Origin: Profundibacterium mesophilum KAUST100406-0324
Lineage (GTDB): Bacteria; Pseudomonadota; Alphaproteobacteria; Rhodobacterales; Rhodobacteraceae
Assembly (NCBI RefSeq): GCF_009835145.1
Contig: NZ_APKE01000028.1
Location: 1 to 64,000 of the forward strand
Reading direction: 5' to 3'
DNA length: 64,000 nt
Translations under genes and position numbers: made by a program
Part shown: positions 20,666 to 29,921 of the stretch, piece by piece
Layout of the letters: each line of letters begins with the position of its first letter
How positions within the stretch are numbered: position 1 is the first letter of the stretch
The notes under the pieces: model-generated
The model's input: only the letters and a program-made list of their open reading frames with translations
Database searches by the model: none
What the model was told of the DNA's origin: nothing

Positions 20666-22245
20666 CCGCGACGCTCCAGAAGCAGAAGTTGGAGCCCCGT
20701 CTCGATAGCCACCGTCCGCAAACCCATCTGCAGCAGCAGCGCGATCCCGTCCCGCAGAGCTTCGTAATTGCCCGCCTCTCCCTCGTCGAGCAGATCGAGC
20801 GCCAGGAGAAGCGCCTCGCCCGAGCGTCCCTCGCGCAGAAGGCCGGCAAGACGCGGCGGCGGCGCCGCGGTTTCGAACCCCTCGGCGATGGCGCGCGCCT
20901 GGAGGCTCTGCGGCTCGGCGCTTTGCGGCACCCCGCGCGCCAGGGCGATGAGGAATGCATCCTGCCGGTCCTGCGGGATCGCCTGCCCGGCGATGCGTGT
21001 GCGTGCCCCCGAGAGCAGCCCGGCCTCCAGCGCGATGCGCGCCGCCGCGCCTTCCAAGGGAAGGCGGGCCAGCGCGGCGCCGTGCTGGCGCGCCAGCGGC
21101 AATTCCAGCCCGGCCGCCTGCATCGCCCGCCAGGCGGTGGGAAGGGCTTGCCCGACGGCATCCGCATCCGCCTCGCGCAAGGCCGCCTCGAGCTTCTGGA
21201 CGGCGCCGACACGGTCCCACAGGCCCCCCGACGCGGCGGGGCTGCGCTCGCCGTAGATGTCCCACAGGCGTTCGGGCGAGATGGCCCCCGCCCGCGCCAG
21301 CCGCTCGGCGGCCTCGAGCCGGGCCTTCCATCCGATGATCGGCCGCAGATCGGCATGGGCATAGATCAGCGGCAGTCCCGCCGTGCGGTAGGGCTCGCCG
21401 ATCGCTTCGAACATGGTGAATTCGAGTGGCGTGGGGTGGCGCGGCTTGGGCGGGGACGGCGGTGCATCCTCGTGCTCGATCTCGAGGAAGCGGTGCAGCA
21501 GGTCGAGCTCGGCGCCGGAGACGAGATCGAGCGCCTCGGCGCTTTCGAGTGTCAGCGCGGCCGTGTCCCATTCACCGCTGCGCGCGAGGCAGAAGACCCG
21601 CGCGGCATAACCGGCCCCGGCGCCTGGACGCTCGCGCATCCTCTGACAGGCGAGATCCTCGGTGCCGCTCAGCAAGGCGATGTCGAAGCGCCGCATTGAA
21701 AATTCGGGATCGTCGCGCTGCGCGGCATCGATCAGCGCCTGCGCGCCGGCAAGATCGCCAAGCATCAGGAGCGCGTCCACGCGGGCCAGGAACAGGCGGG
21801 TTCCCTCGCCATCCTCGCGCGGCGGATCGAGCTCGGCGAGGAGCATCTCGGTGAAGAGATCCCTCAGAGCGGGGAGGCTTTCGGAATGATCATGCGCGAT
21901 CAGCCTGACCAGCACATCGCGCGAGGTCGCTCCCCAGAGCCCGGCATCAAGGCCGGCGCGCTGTGCGGGATAAAGGCCGATCCTGTCGAGCTCGGGCGCC
22001 CCGAGCCGGGTCACGGTCACCGGGCCGGGCAGGGCGGAGCCGCCGGCGGACCCTTCGGTCAACATGCCCGGGGCGGCATTGGCGGGCAATGCAGCGGCGA
22101 GCCCCGAGAGGATGCATGCAGCGTGCAGGGCAAGCGCCGCGGCGTGCCGGCGCGCCCCATGCCAGGCGAGGACGGGGCGCAGGGCGGCATTATGGTCCGG
22201 CATCCGGCGGCGCGGGGCAATGCCGCGAAACAGCTCAGCTCTCAT
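20662..22245 (-). CDS. Conserved hypothetical exported protein, helical repeats
   Basis: 527 aa. An arginine-rich N-terminus and a hydrophobic segment (AAALALHAACILSGLAAALPANA, about residues 34-57) suggest a signal peptide if translation begins at ATG 22245 or at the internal ATG 14 codons later. The rest is a string of Ala/Leu/Glu helices with TPR/Sel1-like look (LFLARVDALLMLGDLAGAQALIDAA, LEAAERLARAGAIS). No catalytic motif is visible. It sits between a 44-aa membrane peptide (11-bp overlap) and xerD (4-bp overlap). A periplasmic or outer-membrane-facing scaffold is possible. I do not recognise a named family. Confidence 0.75.
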   Translation of the reverse strand: MRAELFRGIAPRRRMPDHNAALRPVLAWHGARRHAAALALHAACILSGLAAALPANAAPGMLTEGSAGGSALPGPVTVTRLGAPELDRIGLYPAQRAGLDAGLWGATSRDVLVRLIAHDHSESLPALRDLFTEMLLAELDPPREDGEGTRLFLARVDALLMLGDLAGAQALIDAAQRDDPEFSMRRFDIALLSGTEDLACQRMRERPGAGAGYAARVFCLARSGEWDTAALTLESAEALDLVSGAELDLLHRFLEIEHEDAPPSPPKPRHPTPLEFTMFEAIGEPYRTAGLPLIYAHADLRPIIGWKARLEAAERLARAGAISPERLWDIYGERSPAASGGLWDRVGAVQKLEAALREADADAVGQALPTAWRAMQAAGLELPLARQHGAALARLPLEGAAARIALEAGLLSGARTRIAGQAIPQDRQDAFLIALARGVPQSAEPQSLQARAIAEGFETAAPPPRLAGLLREGRSGEALLLALDLLDEGEAGNYEALRDGIALLLQMGLRTVAIETGLQLLLLERRG

Positions 22246-22369
22246 CCAGGGTCACGGGCTGGACCACTTCGGAGCGATCGGGCTCCAGATCGCCAAGATA
22301 GGCATAGGCCACAAGCGCGAGGAACCCGACAATCGCAAGGAATAGCAATAGCTTGATTAGTCTGAACAT
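22235..22369 (-). CDS. 44-aa single-helix membrane peptide upstream of the 527-aa gene
   Basis: ATG 22369 to TGA 22235. MFRLIKLLLLFLAIVGFLAL-like start (seen as MFRLIKLLLFLAIVGFLALV) forms one membrane helix of about 20 residues, followed by an acidic tail (LGDLEPDRSEVVQPVTLDES). The minus strand carries GGCACCCCCC just before the start. Its last 11 nt overlap the start of the 527-aa gene (ATGAGAGCTGA), a classic coupling arrangement, and the operon continues into xerD. It is divergent to aroK. Function unknown. Confidence 0.7.
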   Translation of the reverse strand: MFRLIKLLLFLAIVGFLALVAYAYLGDLEPDRSEVVQPVTLDES

Positions 22370-22501
22370 GGGGGGTGCCTTCCTTGCGCGCCTGTCGGAA
22401 TGGATGCGTCTGCGTCATCCTCGGCGCATTTATATATGGTCTTTCCGGCAAGATCACGCCATTCAGACAAGACGAACAAGAATTGAGCGAGACAATGCCG
22501 T

Positions 22502-23041
22502 TTGGCCAGTGAGTTGAACAAGTCGGTGGTGATGGTCGGCATGATGGGCGCCGGCAAAACCGCGGTGGGGACCGCGCTGGCCAAGCTGCTGGGCGTGCCC
22601 TTCATCGATTCGGATGCGGAGATCGAGCGCGCGGCGAATATGAGCATCGCGGAGATCTTCGCCCGCGATGGCGAGGCCTTCTTCAGGGATCGCGAATCGC
22701 AGGTCATCGCGCGTCTGATGGAAGGTCCGCCGGCGATCCTGTCGACGGGCGGCGGGGCGTTCATGAACCCGGCGAACCGCACGATGATCGGGGAGCGGGG
22801 CGTGTCGGTCTGGCTGAAGGCGGATCTCGCAACGCTCTGGAGCCGCGTGAGGCACAAGGACACGCGCCCGCTGCTGCGCACGCCGAACCCGCGCGCCACG
22901 CTCGCGGAGCTCTGCGCCAAGCGCGAGCCGGTCTATGCGCTTGCCGACATCATCGTCGAAAGCATGGCCGATCTGTCGGTCGAGGCGATGGCGCACAAGG
23001 TGCGCGACGCGATGGCCGGCCGGCCCGACCTGCTCGGATAG
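22502..23041 (+). CDS. aroK: Shikimate kinase
   Basis: 179 aa. P-loop GMMGAGKTAVG (13-23), shikimate-binding FIDSDAEIE, the GGGAF motif near 82 and a lid with RVRHKDTRPLL. It phosphorylates shikimate at O3 in aromatic amino-acid synthesis. The start is a TTG at 22502 because no upstream ATG is in frame; TTG 22514 is an alternative. It is followed by aroB after 61 nt, the usual aroK-aroB order. Confidence 0.96.
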   Translation: MASELNKSVVMVGMMGAGKTAVGTALAKLLGVPFIDSDAEIERAANMSIAEIFARDGEAFFRDRESQVIARLMEGPPAILSTGGGAFMNPANRTMIGERGVSVWLKADLATLWSRVRHKDTRPLLRTPNPRATLAELCAKREPVYALADIIVESMADLSVEAMAHKVRDAMAGRPDLLG

Positions 23042-23102
23042 CAACACGGATGAAGCGCGGCCCGCCCTTGCAGGGATCCGGGCCGCGGGAAAGAGCGAAG
23101 GC

Positions 23103-24215
23103 ATGAACGATACCGTCGAGGTCAGCCTCGGAACACGCAGCTACGAGGTGCGGATCGGGCCCGGCCTGATCGGCGAGGCCGGTGCGCAGATCGCGCCGCT
23201 ACTGGCCCGCCGGAAGGTCGCCATCGTCACCGACGAGAATGTCGCCGCGCTGCATCTCGGCCCGCTCGAGGATGCCCTGGGGCGTGCGGGCATCGCGTCG
23301 GACGCGCTGGTCCTGCCCGCCGGGGAGGGCACGAAGTCCTGGCCGCAGTTCACCCGCACCACGGAATGGCTGCTTGCCTGCCGGATCGAGCGCCGCGACA
23401 TGGTCATCGCCCTGGGGGGCGGGGTGATCGGCGATCTTGCCGGTTTCGCGGCGGCGGTGCTGCGCCGGGGTGTGCGCTTCGTGCAGATCCCGACATCGCT
23501 GCTGGCTCAGGTCGACAGCTCGGTCGGCGGCAAGACCGGCATCAACGCGCCGCAGGGCAAGAACCTCATCGGGGCCTTCCATCAGCCGAGCCTCGTCCTG
23601 GCCGATATCGACGCGCTGGCCACCCTGCCGCGACGCGACCTTCTCGCCGGCTATGGCGAGGTCATGAAATACGGCCTCCTGGGCGATGCGCGCTTTTTCG
23701 ACTGGCTCGAGACCAACGGGCCCGCCCTCGCGGATGGTGACGGCGGGGTCCGGCAGGAAGCGGTGCGCCGCTCGGTGGCGGCAAAGGCCGGCATCGTGGC
23801 GCGCGACGAGACCGAACAGGGGGAGAGGGCGCTACTCAATCTCGGCCATACCTTCTGTCATGCGCTGGAGGCGGCCACGGGCTATTCGGACCGGCTGCTG
23901 CATGGCGAGGGCGTTGCGATCGGGTGCGCGCTCGCCTTCGAGCTTTCGGCGCGGCTGGGCCTGTGTTCGCAAGAGGAGCCCGGCCGGGTGCGCGCGCATC
24001 TGAACGCGATGGGCCTGAAGACGGACCTGAGTGACATTCCCGGCGATCTGCCGGGCGCGGAAGCCCTTCTGGAGCTCATGGGGCAGGACAAGAAGGTGGT
24101 GGATGGCCGCCTGCGGTTCATCCTTGCGCGCGGTATCGGCGCGGCCTTCGTGGCGGAGGATGTCGACCGCGCGGCGGTGCTCGGGGTTCTGGAGGACGCG
24201 CTCGCCCACGGCTGA
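23103..24215 (+). CDS. aroB: 3-dehydroquinate synthase
   Basis: 370 aa. NAD-binding GGGVIGDLAGFAAAVLRRG, substrate-binding PTSLLAQVDSSVGGKTGIN, and zinc-binding LGHTFCHALE with HGEGVAIG. It converts DAHP to 3-dehydroquinate, the second step of the shikimate pathway, and is paired with aroK. The GAAGGC ribosome binding site before ATG 23103 is modest. Confidence 0.97.
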   Translation: MNDTVEVSLGTRSYEVRIGPGLIGEAGAQIAPLLARRKVAIVTDENVAALHLGPLEDALGRAGIASDALVLPAGEGTKSWPQFTRTTEWLLACRIERRDMVIALGGGVIGDLAGFAAAVLRRGVRFVQIPTSLLAQVDSSVGGKTGINAPQGKNLIGAFHQPSLVLADIDALATLPRRDLLAGYGEVMKYGLLGDARFFDWLETNGPALADGDGGVRQEAVRRSVAAKAGIVARDETEQGERALLNLGHTFCHALEAATGYSDRLLHGEGVAIGCALAFELSARLGLCSQEEPGRVRAHLNAMGLKTDLSDIPGDLPGAEALLELMGQDKKVVDGRLRFILARGIGAAFVAEDVDRAAVLGVLEDALAHG

Positions 24216-24321
24216 CCCAAGGGCCTCGGCGCTTCGGACGCCTTCGCCGGGCCCGCGTGCAAGCCCGGAGGCCGGACGGCACCGCTCATCGCCCAAGCAT
24301 GGCCGCGGGACTAGCAGGGGA

Positions 24322-24343
24322 GGCCGGGACATGCATCCCGGCC
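24322..24343. terminator. Hairpin between convergent aroB and ssb
   Basis: A perfect 8-bp stem GGCCGGGA/TCCCGGCC with a 6-nt loop lies 8 nt from the ssb stop and about 106 nt from the aroB stop. It probably acts for ssb and possibly both directions. A short CCTT follows on the plus strand. Confidence 0.5.
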
Positions 24344-24351
24344 CCTTCGGC

Positions 24352-24861
24352 TCAGAACGGGATCTCGTCATCCATGTCGTTGGACCGGCCACCGCCGCCA
24401 CCGCCGCCGCCGTAGTTGCCCTGGCCGCCCTGGCCGCCATAACCGCCGCCGAAATTGCCGTCATCGGAATAGCCGCCGCCCTGACTGCCCCCGCCGGCGC
24501 CGCCCTCGCCGCGCCCGTCGAGCATCGTCAGCTCGGAGCGGAAGGGCCGCAACACCACCTCGGTGGAATAGCGGTCCTGGCCGGACTGGTCCTGCCATTT
24601 GCGGGTTTCGAGCTGGCCCTCGATATAGACCTTCGAGCCCTTGCGCAGATATTGCTCGGCCACCCGCGCGAGCGGCTCCGAGAAGATCGCGACGCTGTGC
24701 CATTCGGTGCGCTCCTTGCGCTCGCCTGTGGCCTTGTCCTTCCAAGTCTCGGAGGTCGCGATCCGCAGGTTGCAGACCTTGCCGCCGTTCTGAAAGCTGC
24801 GCACCTCGGGGTCACGCCCGAGATTTCCGATCAAGATCACCTTGTTGACCGATCCTGCCAT
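24352..24861 (-). CDS. ssb: Single-stranded DNA-binding protein
   Basis: 169 aa. An OB fold (residues 1-110: [50 protein letters not shown]) is followed by a long Gly-rich linker and the acidic C-terminal tip DMDDEIPF that recruits repair and replication partners. The ATG at 24861 has GAGGGAG upstream, and a TATAAG -10-like hexamer lies at 24896-24901 on this strand. Confidence 0.97.
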   Translation of the reverse strand: MAGSVNKVILIGNLGRDPEVRSFQNGGKVCNLRIATSETWKDKATGERKERTEWHSVAIFSEPLARVAEQYLRKGSKVYIEGQLETRKWQDQSGQDRYSTEVVLRPFRSELTMLDGRGEGGAGGGSQGGGYSDDGNFGGGYGGQGGQGNYGGGGGGGGRSNDMDDEIPF

Positions 24862-25045
24862 GTTGTCGCTCCCTCGATTCTGACATTCGGCTGCGCTTAT
24901 ACCCCGGCGCGGCGCCGAGCGACACGGTGGAACCGCAGCCTCCGCACCCCCCGGGCGGTGACGCCGCACCCCGGAATGGTCCCGCCTATGAGTTTGTTAG
25001 TCTTTCGCGGTCATTTTCATCGCATCCCGATTCCTCGAAAGGCAG

Positions 25046-25672
25046 ATGATGCGAATGATCCAAGCGGCCCTCGCGCCGGTCCTTCTTCTCGCGCTCGGCA
25101 TGGCCGGCACGGCCACACGCGCCGAAACCGCGGCCGGTCAGAGCCGTCTCGCGATCTTCCAGAGCCAGACAGGCGTTCTGGACGGCCGCGCGGCGCAGCA
25201 ATATCTCGCCTCTGCGCGCCTGATCGCACCGGGGGCGGCCAAGGCGGCCGAGCCCGCGGCGCCCGAGCCCGAACGCAAGGCGGCGGCGCCGGGATACAAA
25301 GGCAAGTATCGAGGGCCCTATCTCAAGCTTGCTCGGGCGGCAGCACGCCGCAATGGCGTTCCCGAAGAGCTGTTCCTGCGCCTGGTGCAGCAGGAATCGG
25401 GCTGGAACGCGCGTGCCCGATCGCGGGCGGGAGCGATCGGGCTGGCGCAGCTGATGCCCGGCACCGCGAGGGAGCTTCGTGTCGATCCGACCCTGCCAGG
25501 ACAGAACCTGGAGGGCGGTGCGATCTACCTCAAGCAGCAATATGACCGCTTCAAGGACTGGCGGCTCGCCCTTGCCGCCTACAATGCCGGGCCCGGCGCG
25601 GTGCAACGTTACGGCGGTATCCCGCCCTATTCGGAGACCCGGAACTACGTGCTCAAGATCTGGGGCAGCTAG
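25046..25672 (+). CDS. Lytic transglycosylase, SLT family
   Basis: 208 aa. A signal peptide ([23 protein letters not shown]), an Ala/Pro-rich linker, then an SLT domain with catalytic Glu in [20 protein letters not shown] (near residue 118), [10 protein letters not shown] and [13 protein letters not shown]. It cleaves peptidoglycan glycan strands non-hydrolytically in the periplasm. The catalytic domain is of the small, minimal type. It ends 13 bp from the opposing DUF1206 gene. Confidence 0.93.
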   Translation: MMRMIQAALAPVLLLALGMAGTATRAETAAGQSRLAIFQSQTGVLDGRAAQQYLASARLIAPGAAKAAEPAAPEPERKAAAPGYKGKYRGPYLKLARAAARRNGVPEELFLRLVQQESGWNARARSRAGAIGLAQLMPGTARELRVDPTLPGQNLEGGAIYLKQQYDRFKDWRLALAAYNAGPGAVQRYGGIPPYSETRNYVLKIWGS

Positions 25673-25685
25673 GCCGGACGCCCGC

Positions 25686-26540
25686 TCATGACATCTGGCG
25701 CTTCGCCTTGGATCCGAGCTTTTGCGCCAGGGTTTCGATATCCGTTCCGCTGGCCCGGGGGATGACCTTGTAGGCCGCGTTGACCGCGCAGAAAAGCGCG
25801 AAACCCAGGAGACCAATGCAGATCAGGATGACGAGGATATTGCCGAATGTCTGCGAGGCGAGCCAGTCGAAGACCTTGCCGACGCCGGCGGCCTTGTTGG
25901 GATCAGCCGTCATGGCCGCGAAGACAAGAAAGCCGCCGATGATCGCCACGATGATCCCCTGCGCGGCGACACCGGCGCGCAGCGCCGGGTTCCAATGCAC
26001 GGTGAAGTGATTCGCCGCCAGGTGCTTTCTGTATTTCTGCGCCCAACCCTTGTTGATGTAGTAGATACCGGCGCCGATCACTGCAATGCCGGCAATGCCG
26101 ACGATCCAGCGCCCGCCGGGCCATTTCATGACCGTCCCGGCCAGTTTTGCGATGCCCGAGCCGCCTCCACTGTCGCTGCCACTGTTGAGCAGGACACCGA
26201 TCACCGTGACGCCAAGCGCCAGATGGACCGCGCCTGTGACGATCATGCCGATCCTGGCGATGATGCCCTTGCCATCCGTGCCGTAGCATTCGAGGTCGTA
26301 AAGCGCGTCGATCAGCCTCCAGACCGCGTAGCACCCCATCCCGAGCGCGATGAGCACGAGAACCGCGATGCCCCATCCGCTGCCCTCAAGCCGCGCGAGG
26401 GCCGTTTCCGTCCCCTGGGCCTGTCCACCGCGCATGATCGCCCAGAGCGACAGCCCCGCCACGGCGAGATAGACGAGCGCGCGCCCCGCATATCCCGCCC
26501 GCATTACCGGTATCGCCCAAGAAAAATCGCGTGAAGCCAT
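25686..26540 (-). CDS. DUF1206 membrane protein
   Basis: 284 aa with six hydrophobic segments arranged in three pairs (ALVYLAVAGLSLWAIM, GIAVLVLIALGMGCYAVWRL, MIVTGAVHLALGVTVIGVLL, WIVGIAGIAVIGAGIYYI, GIIVAIIGGFLVFAAMT, NILVILICIGLLGFALFCAV), the DUF1206 layout. Its ATG directly follows the TGA of the ABC ATPase gene (26540/26541), so it is the last gene of the importer operon. Function is unknown. Confidence 0.9.
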   Translation of the reverse strand: MASRDFSWAIPVMRAGYAGRALVYLAVAGLSLWAIMRGGQAQGTETALARLEGSGWGIAVLVLIALGMGCYAVWRLIDALYDLECYGTDGKGIIARIGMIVTGAVHLALGVTVIGVLLNSGSDSGGGSGIAKLAGTVMKWPGGRWIVGIAGIAVIGAGIYYINKGWAQKYRKHLAANHFTVHWNPALRAGVAAQGIIVAIIGGFLVFAAMTADPNKAAGVGKVFDWLASQTFGNILVILICIGLLGFALFCAVNAAYKVIPRASGTDIETLAQKLGSKAKRQMS

Positions 26541-28679
26541 TCAATCGTCTCCCTGTGTTGCAGGGGTAAGCGGAGGGGACGCGTCCGGGTTCCGTTCACT
26601 GCCCGCAAGAGAGATCACCGGGGTCATCGCGGCAAGCTGGGTGCGGCTCAGATGGCATTTGATCAGATGCCCCGGGGCGGTCTCGACCATCGGGGGCACG
26701 ACGGTCTCGCACAGGTCACCCGGCACCTGCGACTTGCGGTGGCAGCGCGTCTGGAACGGGCAGCCCGGCGGCGGGTCGATCGCGGAGGGAACGTCGCCTT
26801 CGAGGACGATCCGCGTCTTTTCGACCCGCCTGTCCGCGATCGGGACGGCCGAGAGCAGTGCTTCGGTATAGGGGTGGTAGGGCGGGGCGAAGACCTCGTC
26901 CGTCGTGCCGATCTCGACGACATGGCCGAGATAGAGGACCATGACGCGGTCGCTTATATAACGCACGATGCTCAAATCGTGGCTGATGAAGAGCAGGCTG
27001 GTGCCGCGGTCGGCCTGTATCTGCATCAGCAGTTCGGTCACCGCCGCCTGGACGGAGACATCGAGAGCCGAGACGGGCTCATCGGCGATCACCAGCGTCG
27101 CATCGCCGGCAAAGGCCCGTGCGATCCCCACGCGCTGCTTCTGACCGCCCGACAACTGGCGCGGCTTGCGATCGGCGAAGCTGCGCGGCAGCTTGACCAG
27201 GTCGAGAAGCTCGAGCATCCGCTCACGGTTCTGGCGCGCGCTGCCGCCGGAGCCCAGGATCTCGATCGCGCGTATGATCTGCCGTCCGATCGTCATCGAG
27301 GGATTCAGTGTATCAAACGGGTTCTGGAACACCATCTGCATCGCGGAGACGGTCGATCCCTCCCGCTGCGAGACGGCTACCTGGGCAAGCTCTTTCCCCG
27401 CGAAGGTGACGCTGCCACCGCTGGCCCGTTCCAGACCCACCAGAACCTTGCCGAGAGTGGACTTGCCGCAGCCGCTCTCGCCGACGATGGCGAGCGTCTC
27501 GCCGGCGCGCGCCTCGAAGGAGAGCGACTGGTTCGCCTTGACGACTTGCCGCGCACGCCCCTCCGGCGCGTAGACCTTGTCGAGCCCCTCGACCTTCAGC
27601 ACGACCTCGCCGGGGGTTGCAGCCCCGCGGCCGCTGCGCCCGAGCGGAGGCCGGGACCAGTCGATCTCGTCAATACGCAAGCAGCGCGCTGCGCGGCGCG
27701 GATCGGTCCCGGCCTCCTCAGGCCCCGCCAGGGGGATCATCGGGATCTTGGTGGCATCGCAGCGTCCGGCTTCGAAATACGCGCATCTCGGTCCGAAATT
27801 GCAGCCCGGCGGCCGCGCGTCGGGCAGGGGGAAATTGCCCGGGATGGCCTCGAGCGGACGGGTCAGCCTGTCGGCGCCAGGCAGCGGTATCGCACGCATC
27901 AGGGCCTGCGTGTAGGGATGGCGCATAGCGCCGAAGACCTCGCCGACCGTGCCCGTCTCGACCGCCTCGCCGCTATACATCACGCAGACACGGTCGCAGG
28001 TCTCGATGACCAGGCCCAGATTGTGGGAAATGAAGAGGATCGACGTGCCCTGCCGCTTGCCGATCGCGGCGATGAGGGCGATCACCGCCGCCTCGACGGT
28101 CACATCGAGCGCCGTCGTCGGCTCGTCGAGGATCAGCAGGGCCGGCTCGCTCATCAGGGCCATGGCAATCACGATGCGCTGCTGCTGTCCGCCCGATAGC
28201 GTATGGGGATAGCTGTCCATGATCCGCTCGGGGTCGGGAAGCTGGACATCGTGCAACATGCGCAGCGCCCGCGCCCGCGCCTCGGCGCGGCTCGTGCCCT
28301 CGTGAACCATCGGAACCTCCATAAGCTGCCGCCCCACGCGCAGTGCGGGGTTCAGGCTCGACATCGGCTCCTGGTAGACCATGGCAATCTCGCGGCCCCT
28401 GATGCGCCGCAGCTCGCCGGGCCGCAGGGCCGTCAGGTCGCGGCCGTCGAACCGGATGCTGCCCGCGGTGACGGCGCCGTTCCGGCCCAGATCGCCCATG
28501 ATGCCCAGGGCAACCGTCGATTTGCCGCAGCCGCTCTCGCCCACGAGGCCGAGCGTCTCGCCCGGACGCAGCTCGGCGCTGAAATCCATCACCGCCGGGA
28601 TCGCCCCGCGCCGCGTGTCGAAGGAGATCGACAGGTTCTCGATTGCCAAGATCGGCGCCACGTTCTGCTGCTCGTTCAT
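26541..28679 (-). CDS. Peptide-type ABC transporter ATPase, two fused ATP-binding domains
   Basis: 712 aa. Two complete ABC domains of the DppD/DppF type: Walker A GESGCGKST at 47-55 and again near 406, signature motifs LSGGQQQR and LSGGQKQR, and Walker B LLILDEP and LVIADEP. Each domain is followed by the oligopeptide C-terminal region with a Cys cluster (GCNFGPRCAYFEAGRC and GCPFQTRCHRKS...GDLC) seen in PepT-family ATPases. ATG 28679 is preferred over GTG 28694 because AAAGGGCAGG precedes it. Energises the importer encoded just upstream. Confidence 0.95.
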   Translation of the reverse strand: MNEQQNVAPILAIENLSISFDTRRGAIPAVMDFSAELRPGETLGLVGESGCGKSTVALGIMGDLGRNGAVTAGSIRFDGRDLTALRPGELRRIRGREIAMVYQEPMSSLNPALRVGRQLMEVPMVHEGTSRAEARARALRMLHDVQLPDPERIMDSYPHTLSGGQQQRIVIAMALMSEPALLILDEPTTALDVTVEAAVIALIAAIGKRQGTSILFISHNLGLVIETCDRVCVMYSGEAVETGTVGEVFGAMRHPYTQALMRAIPLPGADRLTRPLEAIPGNFPLPDARPPGCNFGPRCAYFEAGRCDATKIPMIPLAGPEEAGTDPRRAARCLRIDEIDWSRPPLGRSGRGAATPGEVVLKVEGLDKVYAPEGRARQVVKANQSLSFEARAGETLAIVGESGCGKSTLGKVLVGLERASGGSVTFAGKELAQVAVSQREGSTVSAMQMVFQNPFDTLNPSMTIGRQIIRAIEILGSGGSARQNRERMLELLDLVKLPRSFADRKPRQLSGGQKQRVGIARAFAGDATLVIADEPVSALDVSVQAAVTELLMQIQADRGTSLLFISHDLSIVRYISDRVMVLYLGHVVEIGTTDEVFAPPYHPYTEALLSAVPIADRRVEKTRIVLEGDVPSAIDPPPGCPFQTRCHRKSQVPGDLCETVVPPMVETAPGHLIKCHLSRTQLAAMTPVISLAGSERNPDASPPLTPATQGDD

Positions 28680-28739
28680 GACCTGCCCTTTCACATTCGT
28701 ATAAATACCGCGGGGTCCGGGGCAGAGCCCCGGCCGTCT

Positions 28740-29909
28740 TCAGTCGCGAAGGCTTTCCTCGCGCACGCCGTCGGCCAGCAGGTTGAGCCCCAGCACGAGG
28801 CTGAGCAGGGAGATTGCCGGCGCGAGAGCGGGGTGAGGATAGATGCTCAGGAGCTTGCGCCCCTCGTTGATGGTGCTGCCCCAGTCGGGGCTTTCGGGAC
28901 TGAGTCCCAGCCCGAAGAAGCCGAGGGTGCCGAGCAGGATCGTCGTGTAGCCGATCCTGAGACAGAAATCGACGATGAGCGGTCCGCGCACATTCGGCAG
29001 GATCTCCCAGAGCATCACGTACCATGGCCCCTCGCTGCGGGTTCTGGCCGCGGCGATGTAGTCGCGCTCGCGAATGTCGAGCCCGAGCCCCCGGACGATG
29101 CGGAACACCGTCGGCGCGTTGACGAAGACAACCGCGACGAAGACCACGAGCATACTCGGCGGAAAGCTGATGAGCCCGAGCGGATCGGCATCGAGCGCGA
29201 TCCCGAGATAGAGCCACCCGCCCACCAGGATCGTCACGCCGAGCAGAACCGCGCGGCGCACCGGCCTGACATGCGTGCGCGAGTTGACGAGGACGATGGC
29301 GAAGATCAGCGGCAGCACGAACAGCACGGCCGCCATCCTGCCCGGAACGCCCGAGGCGACGATCTCCGGCGTGACCAGAAGATAGAAGAGCAGGATGACC
29401 GGAAAGGCGAGGATGAGGTTCGCCGCGAAGGTCAGGACAGTGTCCAGCCAACCGCCGAAATAGGCCGCTGGCAGGCCAAGCGTGATGCCGATCATGAAGG
29501 CGAAGAGTGTGGCGGCCGGCGCGATCTTCACCACCTCCCAGGCGCCCATGACGACACGGCTGAAGACGTCCCGCGCGAGGTTGTCGCCGCCCAGCAGGAC
29601 ATGCGGATACTGTCCATCCTCGGCCATCCGCAGCGCCGAGCCCGGCGGCGCGTTCTTCATCCCGCTCAGCGGCGAGAGGGGATCATGGGTGATCAGCAGG
29701 TCCGCCGCCCCGAAGATGCCGGTCAGCACCCAGAAGGAGACGAGCGCCAGCCCCGCGATCCCGGCCGCGCTCGAATAGAGGCGCCCGTAGAGCCCGAGCC
29801 GCGCGCGAAAGACGAAGGACAGCGCGCCCAGCGCGCCCATCGCCGCGAAGACGGGCCACAGGCGGATGCCGAGTGCCACGATGATCTGTGCCGCGCCGAG
29901 CTGTTCCAT
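28740..29909 (-). CDS. Peptide-type ABC transporter permease (DppC-like)
   Basis: 389 aa, about 80 longer than DppC. The first 75 residues add hydrophobic segments (VALGIRLWPVFAAMGALGALS, AAGIAGLALVSFWVLTGIFG). The periplasmic loop with LLGGDNLARDVFSRVVMGAW and the cytoplasmic coupling helix EAA loop (RDYIAAARTRSEGPWYVMLW) match the family. An extra insertion (near residues 205-255, MAAVLFVLPLIFAIVLVNSRTHV region) adds more helices. It pairs with the DppB-like permease 12 bp upstream. Substrate unknown. Confidence 0.93.
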   Translation of the reverse strand: MEQLGAAQIIVALGIRLWPVFAAMGALGALSFVFRARLGLYGRLYSSAAGIAGLALVSFWVLTGIFGAADLLITHDPLSPLSGMKNAPPGSALRMAEDGQYPHVLLGGDNLARDVFSRVVMGAWEVVKIAPAATLFAFMIGITLGLPAAYFGGWLDTVLTFAANLILAFPVILLFYLLVTPEIVASGVPGRMAAVLFVLPLIFAIVLVNSRTHVRPVRRAVLLGVTILVGGWLYLGIALDADPLGLISFPPSMLVVFVAVVFVNAPTVFRIVRGLGLDIRERDYIAAARTRSEGPWYVMLWEILPNVRGPLIVDFCLRIGYTTILLGTLGFFGLGLSPESPDWGSTINEGRKLLSIYPHPALAPAISLLSLVLGLNLLADGVREESLRD

Positions 29910-29921
29910 GACCGGTCCTCT

